Positions 7,660 to 15,280 are shown, counted from the first letter of the stretch. The stretch: DNA of 20,861 nucleotides from VAZQ01 sp040510075 (GCA_040510075.1 JBEVJT010000343.1:1-20861), one strand, 5' to 3'. Notes: a model not told the origin generated them from the sequence alone. Program-made: numbers and translations.

Positions 7660-7755
7660 ATGCACAAAAAACGCGAAAGTCGCCGAACCGGCTCTTCAAG
7701 CATTACTGCTAGCGTCGGCCGCGATGGGACGAATAAACGAGTCGGGGATACGCAG

Positions 7756-8169
7756 ATGCGCTTCCTGTTCCGGCTGACATTCTGGCTCGCGGTTGTGACC
7801 TTGTTACTGCCGCGCACGGGCTCGCAAAGCACGTCGAATGTGGGCGTCAGCGAAGCTGTGTCTGCCGCACAGGCGACCGTCTCAGATATGCGCGGCTTCT
7901 GTGATCGGCAGCCCAATGCTTGCGCAGTGGGAAGCCAGACCGCCATTGCGCTTGGGCAGGGCGCGCAAGTCGGTGCCAAGTTTGTGTACGATTATCTGAA
8001 CGAGCGCCTCGGGAGCGCCGGTCAGGGATACGGCATGGCGGCGACACCAGAGAAGCGTTTCGGGCCGCATGCGGGTCACGACACTCTCTTACCTGCGGAC
8101 CGAACGCTCGGATGGCGTGGTCCTCAGCCACACAGGGAAGCTCGATTGGATCGTCGTCCAAGGGATTGA
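7756..8169 (+). CDS. DUF5330 family secreted protein
   Basis: A 137-residue protein that I recognise as a DUF5330-type protein of Hyphomicrobiales; its function is unknown. An N-terminal hydrophobic stretch (MRFLFRLTFWLAVVTLLLP) is a signal peptide or anchor. It is followed by the conserved EAVSAAQATVSDMRGFCDRQPNAC, with two cysteines that could form a disulfide after export, and by a helical AIALGQGAQVGAKFVYDYLNE segment. The C-terminal DTLLPADRTLGWRGPQP is the other family hallmark. The ATG at 7756 was chosen over the ATG at 7660 because the signal peptide begins there, a GGGGA lies about nine bases upstream, and a promoter is predicted between the two starts. sufE follows on the same strand after 147 bases. 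Confidence 0.82.
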   Translation: MRFLFRLTFWLAVVTLLLPRTGSQSTSNVGVSEAVSAAQATVSDMRGFCDRQPNACAVGSQTAIALGQGAQVGAKFVYDYLNERLGSAGQGYGMAATPEKRFGPHAGHDTLLPADRTLGWRGPQPHREARLDRRPRD

Positions 8170-8234
8170 ATTTGCGCGTCCGCGCCTTTCAAGCTTGTTG
8201 CAAAGCCTAATGTTCCGCGCGCAAATGCGCGTTG

Positions 8235-8262
8235 CCGCCACCTATGTGCGATATAGTGGCGG
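8235..8262 (+). terminator. Hairpin between DUF5330 and sufE, possible terminator
   Basis: CCGCCAC at 8235-8241 pairs perfectly with GTGGCGG at 8256-8262 around a 14-base loop, followed by a pyrimidine-rich GGGCTTTCTTCCC. The position 65 bases after the DUF5330 stop fits a terminator, but the T tract is interrupted. An attenuator-like element in the sufE leader is the alternative. Confidence 0.35.
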
Positions 8263-8316
8263 GGCTTTCTTCCCAGATCGCAGCCAGCGCCTTATATTCT
8301 CAATGCAGAGAGCGCT

Positions 8317-8757
8317 ATGTCCATCGACGAGATCATCGAGAACTTTTCGCTTTTGGAGGAGTGGGACGACCGCTACCGCTATCTAATCGAGCTCGGGCGT
8401 ACGCTGCCGCCGCTGCCGGACCGCGAGCGCTCTGATGCCAACAAGGTGCAAGGCTGCGCGAGCCAGGTCTGGCTCTCGACTCGCGTTCATCCTGATCGCG
8501 GGGGCAGCCCCATTCTCGAATTCTTCGGTGACAGCGACGCGCACATCGTGCGCGGCCTCATTTCAATTCTGTTTGCCATTTTCTCGGGCAGGCGGGCCCG
8601 CGACATTATCACCACCGACGCTGGCGCCATATTCGAGCGTCTCGGATTGCGTGAGCACCTTACGCCGCAGCGGTCCAATGGCTTTCGATCCATGGTTGAG
8701 CGAATCCGCTCGGATGCGCATGCCGCGCTCGCACTTCCGGCAGCAGGTCTGGCTTAA
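8317..8757 (+). CDS. sufE: SufE family cysteine desulfurase acceptor
   Basis: A 146-residue cytosolic sulfur-transfer protein. SufE accepts persulfide sulfur from the desulfurase SufS and passes it to the SufBCD scaffold during Fe-S cluster assembly. The acceptor cysteine is Cys47 in the conserved DANKVQGCASQVWL, preceded by the family N-terminus IIENFSLLEEWDDRYRYLIELGRTLPPLP. The C-terminal LGLREHLTPQRSNGFRSMVERIR is also typical. Length is normal. The ATG at 8317 has a weak purine-rich site (AGAG) upstream. No suf operon genes are adjacent, so it stands alone here, converging on mucR with 12 bases between the stops. Confidence 0.95.
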   Translation: MSIDEIIENFSLLEEWDDRYRYLIELGRTLPPLPDRERSDANKVQGCASQVWLSTRVHPDRGGSPILEFFGDSDAHIVRGLISILFAIFSGRRARDIITTDAGAIFERLGLREHLTPQRSNGFRSMVERIRSDAHAALALPAAGLA

Positions 8758-8761
8758 CTCA

Positions 8762-8796
8762 GGGCAGGGTCATTTGCGCCGGCGGCGCTGCTGCCC
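8762..8796. terminator. Nested inverted repeats at the sufE-mucR convergence
   Basis: GCGCC (8776-8780) pairs with GGCGC (8784-8788) around three bases, and the flanking GGGCAG (8762-8767) pairs with CTGCCC (8791-8796). The structure lies just after the sufE stop and over the arginine-rich end of mucR. It could end transcription from both sides, but there is no T tract, and the coding of RRRRRK explains part of the GC-rich symmetry. Confidence 0.25.
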
Positions 8797-9186
8797 CAAC
8801 CCCATCTGTTTGGCTAAACGTGAGCGTGCAGCGGCATAGCTTGGGGCCACCATGGGATAATCTTTCGGCAAGCCCCATTTACTGCGATATTGTTCCGGCG
8901 TGAGATTGTATTGTGTGCGCAAATGCCGTTTGAGCGATTTGAATTTTTTTCCATCCTCGAGACAGGTGATGTAGTCCGGGCTGACGGATTTCTTCACCGG
9001 AACCGTAGGCTTAAGCGGCTCGCCAAACATCTCCGCCTGCCCACTTGAGGCCCGGCTCAAAGCGCTATGGACTTGCCCGATGAGCAGAGGCAGCTCGGCC
9101 GAAGGCACCGGGTTGTTGCTGACATAGGCGGAAACAATGGATGCCGTGAGCTCGATGAAGTTCGTCATGGATGCTTCGTCGCTCAT
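8770..9186 (-). CDS. mucR: MucR/Ros family transcriptional regulator
   Basis: A 138-residue global regulator of the Ros/MucR family, which binds AT-rich promoter DNA and controls exopolysaccharide, motility and symbiosis or virulence genes in rhizobia and Brucella. The N-terminal half (TNFIELTASIVSAYVSNNPVPSAELPLLIGQVHSAL) is the oligomerisation region. The DNA-binding part has SPDYITCLEDGKKFKSLKRHL followed by LTPEQYRSKWGLPKDYPMVAPSYAAARSRLAKQMGLG and a basic RRRRK tail. Of the classical Ros ligands, Cys75 and His88 remain; the second Cys is Asp78 and the last His position holds Gln92/Tyr93. I chose the ATG at 9186, which has GGAG eight bases upstream, rather than a GTG at 9195. The upstream region is AT-rich, consistent with autoregulation. 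Confidence 0.93.
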   Translation of the reverse strand: MSDEASMTNFIELTASIVSAYVSNNPVPSAELPLLIGQVHSALSRASSGQAEMFGEPLKPTVPVKKSVSPDYITCLEDGKKFKSLKRHLRTQYNLTPEQYRSKWGLPKDYPMVAPSYAAARSRLAKQMGLGQQRRRRK

Positions 9187-9275
9187 TGCGCGCACTCCGC
9201 TCTTGCTGCACGCTCCCGGGTTACCCGGATCAACTTGCGCCGGCTTCAGTATATTCTGTTTATACCTAGTCTATT

Positions 9276-9293
9276 CTTTGGATTTGTCCAAAG
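9276..9293 (-). promoter_or_regulatory. Perfect inverted repeat overlapping a candidate mucR promoter
   Basis: CTTTGGA and TCCAAAG form seven-base perfect arms around TTTG, about 90 bases before the mucR ATG. On the minus strand the repeat contains TTGGAC, a -35-like hexamer followed after 17 bases by TAGGTA within a run TAGGTATAAAC. No T tract follows the hairpin, so it looks more like an operator than a terminator. The surrounding sequence (about 9247-9352) is strikingly AT-rich compared with its neighbours. Confidence 0.4.
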
Positions 9294-9371
9294 CAAGGAA
9301 TAGGCGGGCTCGTTGAATATGGAATATTACGAAAAAACCTTATCAAGCTGCGCGGGCAGTAGGCCGGGCGC

Positions 9372-10337
9372 TTAGGAACTCCTCTCGATGTGAGCTCGCA
9401 GTTCGGCAATCGAACGGAACCTCACAGTACCTTCGGGGAGCTTCGCCTCTATCGACCCGTCCGCGTAGAGCGTGTACGCCATTCCATCCACTACGCCGGA
9501 TTTGACGACCTGTGGCTGTGGCTGCTCAGGGGCGGGCTCGGCGGGCTCGGTGACGGCCGCGCTACGGGACGGTTGCCTTTCGACCTGCTCATGCTTTGTT
9601 TGCGCGTCGGAAGGCCGCGATCTACTGCCCCGGGTTTCCGCCGGCCATATGGCATCGAACTTCTCAGGTTCCCGGACCGGACGCGCGGGTTTTGACCGGA
9701 ACAGAAAATCAAGCCGCGACGCTTTCAGTGCTTCGGTAGCCGACTCGGGCGTCCGATCTTCGGCCCTGAGTGGTTCAGCTGGTTCGGTTTCAGGTGCTCC
9801 GGGGGCCACAGCTTGCCGCTGGGAGGCTTCAGTGGGTGAAAGCGGCACCTCCTCGAGCTGGCGAGAAACTTCGGTCGTCGTAGTCTCGTTGCGCGGTATG
9901 GTTGAGCGCAATCGCTCGATTGCCGCAGCGGACACCTCCACGGATGAGGAACTTGTTTTAGCGGCCGCCGGACGAACCTCGCGGACCTGCGGCTCTGTTC
10001 TTGGTCGCGGAGCGGCCGGGGCGGGACTTGCACCGCGCATCCCGGTAGGCACGGACACCGTGAGTGGACCAGGTAGTGAGGGAGCGGCACGAAGGTCAGA
10101 CGCCCCCTCCGCCCCTGAGGACAGTGGGTTCGATGCACCGGAGCCTTCGCGAAACCGCCCGAGCTCGGCGAGCACTGCTGAGATGCCGACCAGAAGGAGG
10201 CCCCCGGTCAGGGCCGTCGTACCCGCCACGATCAAAGTGGTGCCGAGTGTGAACTCATTGATGGGTATGGCGAATCCGATTGTGGCCACACCCGACGCGG
10301 CAACCGCAATTCCAAGCACCAGCAACGCCAATGACAT
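9372..10337 (-). CDS. Membrane protein with proline/alanine-rich middle and conserved C-terminal motif
   Basis: A 321-residue protein that I cannot assign to a named family. Two adjacent hydrophobic helices at residues 1-58 (SLALLVLGIAVAASGVATIGF and FTLGTTLIVAGTTALTGGLLLVGI) form a hairpin in the membrane. Residues ~60-275 are low-complexity and rich in Pro, Ala, Glu and Ser, so probably disordered. The last ~45 residues form a compact module, VVKSGVVDGMAYTLYADGSIEAKLPEGTVRFRSIAELRAHIE, which I associate with similar rhizobial membrane proteins. The frame is open to 10643, but the N-terminal extension reads poorly; ATG 10337 with GGGGG upstream starts at the first helix. An ATG at 10460 is the main alternative. 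mucR lies downstream on the same strand after 185 bases. Confidence 0.72.
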   Translation of the reverse strand: MSLALLVLGIAVAASGVATIGFAIPINEFTLGTTLIVAGTTALTGGLLLVGISAVLAELGRFREGSGASNPLSSGAEGASDLRAAPSLPGPLTVSVPTGMRGASPAPAAPRPRTEPQVREVRPAAAKTSSSSVEVSAAAIERLRSTIPRNETTTTEVSRQLEEVPLSPTEASQRQAVAPGAPETEPAEPLRAEDRTPESATEALKASRLDFLFRSKPARPVREPEKFDAIWPAETRGSRSRPSDAQTKHEQVERQPSRSAAVTEPAEPAPEQPQPQVVKSGVVDGMAYTLYADGSIEAKLPEGTVRFRSIAELRAHIERSS

Positions 10338-10513
10338 TACGCGCAAGCCCCCGCCCAATGCGGTACGCAGCAGTCCCGCTGCTATGGTTACCAAATAATT
10401 TTGGCCACCTTCCACCCCGCCTGCAATAACTAATGTGCCAAGGGGAGGAAGACCTCTCATCTTGCTTAACGCTAGTCTATGGGCCGCACAAGCTAAACTG
10501 GCGTTACAGAACA

Positions 10514-10529
10514 CTGACCGCTCGGTCAG
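10514..10529. promoter_or_regulatory. TetR-type operator-like palindrome
   Basis: CTGACCGCTCGGTCAG is a perfect inverted repeat with seven-base arms and a two-base centre. The core ACCG-NN-CGGT is a form often bound by TetR-family repressors. It overlaps a candidate -35 element about 165 bases upstream of sodB. No TetR gene is present in the window, so the regulator would be encoded elsewhere. Confidence 0.4.
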
Positions 10530-10681
10530 AGTATCTATGCTGAACTTGCTGCCCCACTCAACGTTGGGCATGCTATCAGTACAGTTGCTCCAAAATGGCA
10601 CGGCGATCCGTTGCCCCGCCGCCCCCAGCCCCCTAGTTAACACCCTGGGCCGGCTGTCGCTCTGTCCGTTGCCGCCCGACC

Positions 10682-10687
10682 AGGAGG
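10682..10687 (+). promoter_or_regulatory. sodB ribosome binding site
   Basis: AGGAGG, the full anti-Shine-Dalgarno match, lies six bases before the ATG at 10694. It fixes the sodB start and suggests efficient translation. Confidence 0.8.
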
Positions 10688-10693
10688 ACGCCG

Positions 10694-11296
10694 ATGGCTT
10701 TCACCTTGCCTGACCTTTCGTACGCCTACGATGCGCTGGCCCCCTACATGTCGCGCGAAACGCTCGAATACCATCACGATAAGCATCACCTTGCCTACGT
10801 GAACAATGGCAACAACCTGCTCAAAGGCACCGAGTGGGAAGGAAAGTCGCTGGAGGACGTTGTGAAGGGGTCCTACGGCAAGAACGCGGGCCTCTTTAAT
10901 AACGCCGGCCAGCACTACAATCACATCCACTTCTGGCAATGGATGAAGCCCAACGGCGGGGGCGACAAGATGCCGTCAAACCTGGAGAAGAAAATCGTTT
11001 CCGATCTGGGATCGGTAGCCAAGATGAAGGAGGACTTCATCCAGGCGGGGGTGACCCAGTTCGGCTCAGGATGGTGCTGGCTTGCAGTAAAGGACGGCAA
11101 GATCATCGTATCTAAGTCGCCGAACGGCGAGAATCCGCTGGTGCATGGAGGCAAGCCCATCCTCGGCTGCGATGTTTGGGAGCACTCGTACTACATTGAT
11201 TATCGCAACCGGCGGCCCGATTACCTCAAGGCGTTCATGGATCACTTGGTCAATTGGGAACACGTGGCCAAGATGCTGGATGCAGCCATGAAATAA
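10694..11296 (+). CDS. sodB: Superoxide dismutase, Fe/Mn family
   Basis: A 200-residue cytosolic enzyme that dismutates superoxide to oxygen and hydrogen peroxide. The four metal ligands are visible: His27 (LEYHHDKHH), His77 (QHYNHIHFW), Asp160 and His164 (CDVWEHSYYIDY). Gln73 sits where FeSODs carry the second-shell glutamine, favouring the iron-type or a cambialistic enzyme over a strict MnSOD. FGSGWCWLAV and NWEHVAKM complete the family pattern. There is no signal peptide. The ATG at 10694 has a perfect AGGAGG six bases upstream. A small hairpin (GAACTC/GAGTTC, 11321-11336) lies between it and the glycosyltransferase. Confidence 0.96.
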   Translation: MAFTLPDLSYAYDALAPYMSRETLEYHHDKHHLAYVNNGNNLLKGTEWEGKSLEDVVKGSYGKNAGLFNNAGQHYNHIHFWQWMKPNGGGDKMPSNLEKKIVSDLGSVAKMKEDFIQAGVTQFGSGWCWLAVKDGKIIVSKSPNGENPLVHGGKPILGCDVWEHSYYIDYRNRRPDYLKAFMDHLVNWEHVAKMLDAAMK

Positions 11297-11363
11297 CGTT
11301 CTCCCCCATTTAGGCGGCCGGAACTCACGGGAGTTCGTCGGCTACGGGGGGCATACCTCTCGA

Positions 11364-13025
11364 ATGAGGACGTTGGCAGCGGCGGTGGCGGATGAGCCGG
11401 CCAGCCGTTTGCGCCCCGAGCGCGGAAACCGCTTCATCGACGGAATCGCCTTGGCGGCGCTTGGGGCCGCGTGCATCTTGGCGATGTTCACCTTCCGGGA
11501 TTACGGCCTGAGCTGGGATGACTACACCCATTCTGAATATGGCGAGCTGCTGCTCAACTTCTACGGATCGGGGTTTTCCGATCAACGCGCTCTGAGCTGG
11601 GTCAATCTCTATTACTACGGCGGCGGCTTTGATCTATTGGCGGCAGCTGCCAGCAAGGTCCTGCCATTCACGATCTTTGAGTCCCGGCGTCTCGTAGGAG
11701 CAGGCGTAGGAATTGTTGGATTATGCGCGACCTGGCGCATGGCGCGGCGCATTGCGGGGCCGCTAGCAGGCCTGGTGGCACTCGGATTGCTGGCGGCGTG
11801 CCCCCTCTACTATGGCCACATGTTCATGAATGCGAAGGACGCACCATTCGCCGCTGCGATGGTCGTACTTCTGTGGGCGTTGGTGGCTTCACTCGAGCAT
11901 TATCCCACGGTGACTCTGCCCAGTGCCGCGTCTGTCGGGTTTGGTCTCGGATTCTCCTTCGGGTCCCGCATTCTTGCTGGATTTGCCGTTCTGGAGATGC
12001 TTGGCGCGCTGGCGCTGCTGTTCACCCTTGAAGTCAGGCAAAAAGGGGCGGCCTTCGCAGCCCGCCGGTTCGGACAGTTCACCTTTCGCCTGCTGCCCGC
12101 GCTCGTTCTCGCGTATTTGGTCATGGGCCTTTTATGGCCGTGGTCCATCATCGATCCGCTCAATCCTTTTCGTGCGCTGCTCTATTTTTCCCATTTCTTT
12201 GAGAAGCCCTGGGCCGAGCTGTTTGCCGGTACCGTCATTCCGGTAGTCGAAATGCCGCGCAGCTACGTGCCGACGTTGTTCTCGCTGCGACTCCCCGAAG
12301 TCTTTATCGCGCTCGCCGGCATCGGCACTGCAGGAGCGTGTATCGCAATCTTGGGACGAGGCGTGCCTGCGCCACGCCGGGCCATCTACCTGCTCATTCT
12401 GCTTGCCGCCTTTCTGCCGCTCCTCGTCGCCGTCTCGTTGCGGCCAGCGATGTACAATGGGGTGCGGCATTTTTTGTTTGTACTACCGGCTTTTGCGGTG
12501 CTGGGCGGTATCGCTGCGGCATGGATTTACGACTTTTCAGGCCGTTCACCCCTTGTCGCGCTCGCCGGCGCCGTTGTTCTCGTCATCGGACTCGCCATGC
12601 CCGTAACAGAGATGAGAAAAGTGCACCCTTACGAGTACACCTATTTCAATTGGAGTTCGGGCGGCGTGCGTCACGCGCGTGACCGCTACATGCTCGATTA
12701 CTGGGGGCTCTCACTCAAGCAAGCCTCGCAAGGTCTGCTCAATGCGCTGCGCCAGCGCGGTGAAACGAAGCCTGAGGATCGCCAATGGAAAATTGCCGTG
12801 TGCGGGCCTCAGCGGTCGCCGGAGGTGGAATTGGGGCATGATTTCGCAAAGCCCAGTTGGGATCCGCAGGGGGCGGATTTTGCAATGACGCTTGGTGAAT
12901 TCTATTGCCGCGATCTCGACGCGCCTGTGCTGGCTCAAGTAGCTCGCGACGGGATCACTTATGCGCGCGTCTATGACATTCGCGGACGCAGCTATGATAC
13001 GCTGCTCACGCGCGCCGGACTGTGA
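11364..13025 (+). CDS. GT-C glycosyltransferase, PMT/ArnT-like (family 39 type)
   Basis: A 553-residue polytopic inner-membrane protein with about ten to twelve hydrophobic segments through residue ~415 and a hydrophilic C-terminal domain of about 130 residues. After the first helix comes the acidic loop motif FRDYGLSWDDYTHSEYGE (Asp52/Asp53), and a second loop has HMFMNAKDAPFAA; both are hallmarks of GT-C enzymes that use polyprenyl-phosphate sugars. Such proteins transfer sugars to lipids, proteins or polysaccharides at the periplasmic face. The donor and acceptor cannot be read from the sequence. The ATG at 11364 has only a distant G-run as ribosome site. The haloacid dehalogenase gene follows after about 70 bases. 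Confidence 0.85.
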   Translation: MRTLAAAVADEPASRLRPERGNRFIDGIALAALGAACILAMFTFRDYGLSWDDYTHSEYGELLLNFYGSGFSDQRALSWVNLYYYGGGFDLLAAAASKVLPFTIFESRRLVGAGVGIVGLCATWRMARRIAGPLAGLVALGLLAACPLYYGHMFMNAKDAPFAAAMVVLLWALVASLEHYPTVTLPSAASVGFGLGFSFGSRILAGFAVLEMLGALALLFTLEVRQKGAAFAARRFGQFTFRLLPALVLAYLVMGLLWPWSIIDPLNPFRALLYFSHFFEKPWAELFAGTVIPVVEMPRSYVPTLFSLRLPEVFIALAGIGTAGACIAILGRGVPAPRRAIYLLILLAAFLPLLVAVSLRPAMYNGVRHFLFVLPAFAVLGGIAAAWIYDFSGRSPLVALAGAVVLVIGLAMPVTEMRKVHPYEYTYFNWSSGGVRHARDRYMLDYWGLSLKQASQGLLNALRQRGETKPEDRQWKIAVCGPQRSPEVELGHDFAKPSWDPQGADFAMTLGEFYCRDLDAPVLAQVARDGITYARVYDIRGRSYDTLLTRAGL

Positions 13026-13094
13026 CCCGGCTATTCGGTCCTGGCCGGCGATAAGATCGGTTTGATCAAAAGCGCATTCGCCCCGGAGGACATG

Positions 13095-13760
13095 ATGCCG
13101 CGCGTGTTCATATTTGATGCCTATGGAACTTTGTTCGACGTGCATGCTCCTATAGCGCGGCATCGGGCAGAAGCAGGACCAGAGGCGGAGCGCTTTTCCG
13201 AGATCTGGCGGAGCAAGCAACTTGAATATACCTGGACGCTGACGCTGGCCGATCACTATGCCGATTTTTGGACGCTGACCGAGCGGGCGCTAGATTTCGC
13301 CTTTGCGCAAGTGCCCGCGGTCAGTCGCGAGATGAAGCCCAAGCTTCTGCAGGCCTACCTCAAGCTCGATGCGTTTCCTGATGCCCAGCCGCTCCTGCGC
13401 GAGCTGAAATCGCGCGGCAACCCCACGGGGATTCTCTCGAACGGTTCCCCGCCGATGCTTGCATCGGCTGTGAAAAGTGCAGATATGGCGAGCCTGCTGG
13501 ACGCGGTTCTATCGGTAGATGCCATTCGCATGTACAAGCCGAGGCGTGAGGTCTATGCGTTGGTAACCGAGCGCTTCAAGGTCTCGCCTGCCGAAATTGT
13601 TCTTGTTTCGTCAAACCGATGGGACGTTATGGGTGCCTCAGCCTGCGGTTTTCGCACGGCTTGGGTCAATCGCGCGAACGCGCCCCAGGAATACGAGCCC
13701 CCTCCCGATACGGTGCTGCGCGATCTGAAGAGCTTGGCTACGCTCGATATTTCGAAGTGA
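13095..13760 (+). CDS. Haloacid dehalogenase type II (L-2-haloacid dehalogenase family)
   Basis: A 221-residue cytosolic HAD-superfamily hydrolase. Type II enzymes hydrolyse L-2-haloacids to D-2-hydroxyacids through an aspartyl ester. The nucleophile is Asp8 in FDAYGTLFD with Thr12. Arg39 (WRSKQLEYTW), Ser115-Asn116-Gly117, Lys148 (MYKPRREVY) with Tyr154, and SSNRWD (Ser173, Asn174, Asp177) complete the set known from characterised dehalogenases, so catalysis is plausible. The physiological substrate remains open. Two adjacent ATGs exist at 13092 and 13095; the second is five bases from GGAGG and was chosen. The stop is followed by about 110 bases without features before the convergent membrane-protein gene. 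Confidence 0.92.
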   Translation: MPRVFIFDAYGTLFDVHAPIARHRAEAGPEAERFSEIWRSKQLEYTWTLTLADHYADFWTLTERALDFAFAQVPAVSREMKPKLLQAYLKLDAFPDAQPLLRELKSRGNPTGILSNGSPPMLASAVKSADMASLLDAVLSVDAIRMYKPRREVYALVTERFKVSPAEIVLVSSNRWDVMGASACGFRTAWVNRANAPQEYEPPPDTVLRDLKSLATLDISK

Positions 13761-13871
13761 GTGGCTTGGTCAGAACCCACCGCTCCTTTGCGGTCGTAGG
13801 CTTTCCACGAAAGGAATGCGCTGAGCCAAGTCCCGCAATCGCTTACTCATACTCGATCTCCCAGTGCTAGG

Positions 13872-15272
13872 TCATAGAATGCGGGTCGCGGTGGCGCGCT
13901 CCGCCAGCGAACGTGCTCGGTCGAATATGATCATGAGCGTGACAAGCGCGGCGAGAGGCGCAATCCGGCTCTGATAGCGCGGATTGGGATTGGAGACGAT
14001 GCCACAGATCGCAGCATTGGCCAGAAGCGCGAAGAAGGCAATTGTTGCCGCCACCGCAAGCTGCGGGCGGCGCTGACGCAACTGCACCGAGAACAGAGGG
14101 AGCAGCAGCGCGCTGACAATTGCTACTGGCACGTGGAGCATGTTCAAAATACGGAACTCGAAACCGTCGTGCTGCTGCACGGACGCGGCAAAGCTCGGCA
14201 GAGCCTCTGGCGCGTACTGCCTGAATATGATTTCCGCGTGCCAGTTGTCTTTGGCGAGGAAACCCTCGCCCGTGCCCACGGTAAAGAATTGCTCGATAGT
14301 TGCGGCAATGCCCGTTCGCACGTGGAGCCATGGATAGGCCAGCATGCTGGCGATGATAATGCGGCGCGCTTCGGGCTCAAACGCGTCCCATCCGCCTAGC
14401 TTCCCGAGAGGACTATTGCCCCAGAGCCATTCGTCGGAATCGCGCGGTAGCTCGGAGCGGAACGCGCAGAGGCTGATCCTTGCGTCCGGACAATGATCGT
14501 CGAGGTAGCGCGCGATGATCCCATCCTGCAGCAGGCGCGCGAAAAAGAATGTGCTGCCTCCCGGCGTCAATCGCGGTTGCCCGGCCACGGCCAGATTGGA
14601 GAGCATCGCAATCGCAATCCCTGCCACGACTCCGCCCATCGCGCGCGTTATGTGCGGGGACGGGAGAAGAATGTGTCGGGCAATCAATTTCAATGCAGCC
14701 ATTACAACCAGCAGCGCAGCCACAAGCGCGAGAATGGACATGTGGCTAGCCATTGCGAACGCCAACACAGCGACGAGAATCGCCTGCTCCGTGCGCCTTA
14801 ATCCCCGGTGTGAGAAAGCGAGGAGATGCAGCGCCAACGCCGCAACCGGCACGAAAATGTCCGGCATCAGCATGCCGGCATACCAGGGCAAGCTGGTGAA
14901 CATGATCAGGAGCGCCAGCGCGAATGCGAATATGCCGGTCCCTTCCATGCCATGGACGCGCAAAGTTGTCCGCAGCAGCCAGAGAACGATGACCAACTGA
15001 ACAATGATGGCGGGCCAGAAATTCAGTCCTATGGTCGAGGCAAGAACCAATCCGTAAAGCGCAGAACGCCCCAAGGCGAGCGTGTGCTCGAACGGACGCG
15101 CCAAATACCCACCCGTATCCGCAAACACAAAGGGAAATCCATTCACGAATGCGGGAACGAGCAACGCAACGAATGCCCCGATTGCGACGGCGGCCTGCGC
15201 AATACGACGAGCAGAAGTCAAATGCTGGTTTTCAGATGTCTGATCCGCTTTCTCGCCCCTGATCTCGGACAT
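13872..15272 (-). CDS. Polytopic membrane protein, possibly GT-C type
   Basis: A 466-residue integral membrane protein of no family that I can name. After a hydrophilic N-terminus come about ten hydrophobic segments. An acidic residue follows the first helix (FPFVFADTGGYLARP, Asp52) and a second acidic loop reads MLMPDIFVP (Asp138). The C-terminal end has NPNPRYQSRIAPLAALV before a final helix. The two acidic loops and the arginine-rich NPRYQSR motif resemble GT-C glycosyltransferases, but this is only inference; a transporter-like role is not excluded. The ATG at 15272 is eight bases after the stop of the M48 protease gene, so the two are probably co-transcribed. Confidence 0.75.
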   Translation of the reverse strand: MSEIRGEKADQTSENQHLTSARRIAQAAVAIGAFVALLVPAFVNGFPFVFADTGGYLARPFEHTLALGRSALYGLVLASTIGLNFWPAIIVQLVIVLWLLRTTLRVHGMEGTGIFAFALALLIMFTSLPWYAGMLMPDIFVPVAALALHLLAFSHRGLRRTEQAILVAVLAFAMASHMSILALVAALLVVMAALKLIARHILLPSPHITRAMGGVVAGIAIAMLSNLAVAGQPRLTPGGSTFFFARLLQDGIIARYLDDHCPDARISLCAFRSELPRDSDEWLWGNSPLGKLGGWDAFEPEARRIIIASMLAYPWLHVRTGIAATIEQFFTVGTGEGFLAKDNWHAEIIFRQYAPEALPSFAASVQQHDGFEFRILNMLHVPVAIVSALLLPLFSVQLRQRRPQLAVAATIAFFALLANAAICGIVSNPNPRYQSRIAPLAALVTLMIIFDRARSLAERATATRIL

Positions 15273-15280
15273 CGGCCTCG

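Larger units (their letters stand above)
7364..7755. other. Intergenic region between divergent genes
   Basis: This 392-base stretch separates the peptidoglycan-binding gene (-) from the DUF5330 gene (+). It holds the minus-strand ribosome site at 7369-7376, a CtrA-like site at 7434-7448, a self-complementary GC 14-mer at 7559-7572 and an AT-rich segment at about 7598-7670 with a sigma-70-like promoter at 7630-7659. The frame of DUF5330 stays open upstream to an ATG at 7660, but that extension reads as basic, low-quality sequence and would begin upstream of the transcription start predicted from the promoter, so I treat it as non-coding. Confidence 0.6.
10338..10693. other. Divergent regulatory region upstream of sodB
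   Basis: About 356 bases between the starts of the low-complexity membrane protein (-) and sodB (+). It contains the palindrome at 10514-10529, a candidate promoter overlapping it (CTGACC 10514-10519, 16-base spacing, TATGCT 10536-10541), an AT-rich partial dyad CCAAA-TAAT-TTTGG at 10388-10401, and the sodB ribosome site at 10682-10687. If the minus-strand gene starts at 10460 instead, part of the region is coding. No other gene is visible. Confidence 0.5.

Noticed and set aside
7660..7755. N-terminal extension of DUF5330 from an ATG at 7660
   Set aside because: The added 32 residues are basic, precede a normal signal peptide and would start upstream of the predicted transcription start; the ATG at 7756 is better supported.
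9472..10398. 308-residue plus-strand ORF opposite the low-complexity membrane protein
   Set aside because: It is the reverse reading of Pro/Ala/Glu-rich codons, giving Ser/Arg/Gly-rich sequence; the minus-strand product has membrane helices and a conserved-looking tail, this one has neither.
11321..11336. GAACTC-ACGG-GAGTTC hairpin after sodB
   Set aside because: Only six pairs and no T tract; it is too weak to call a terminator.
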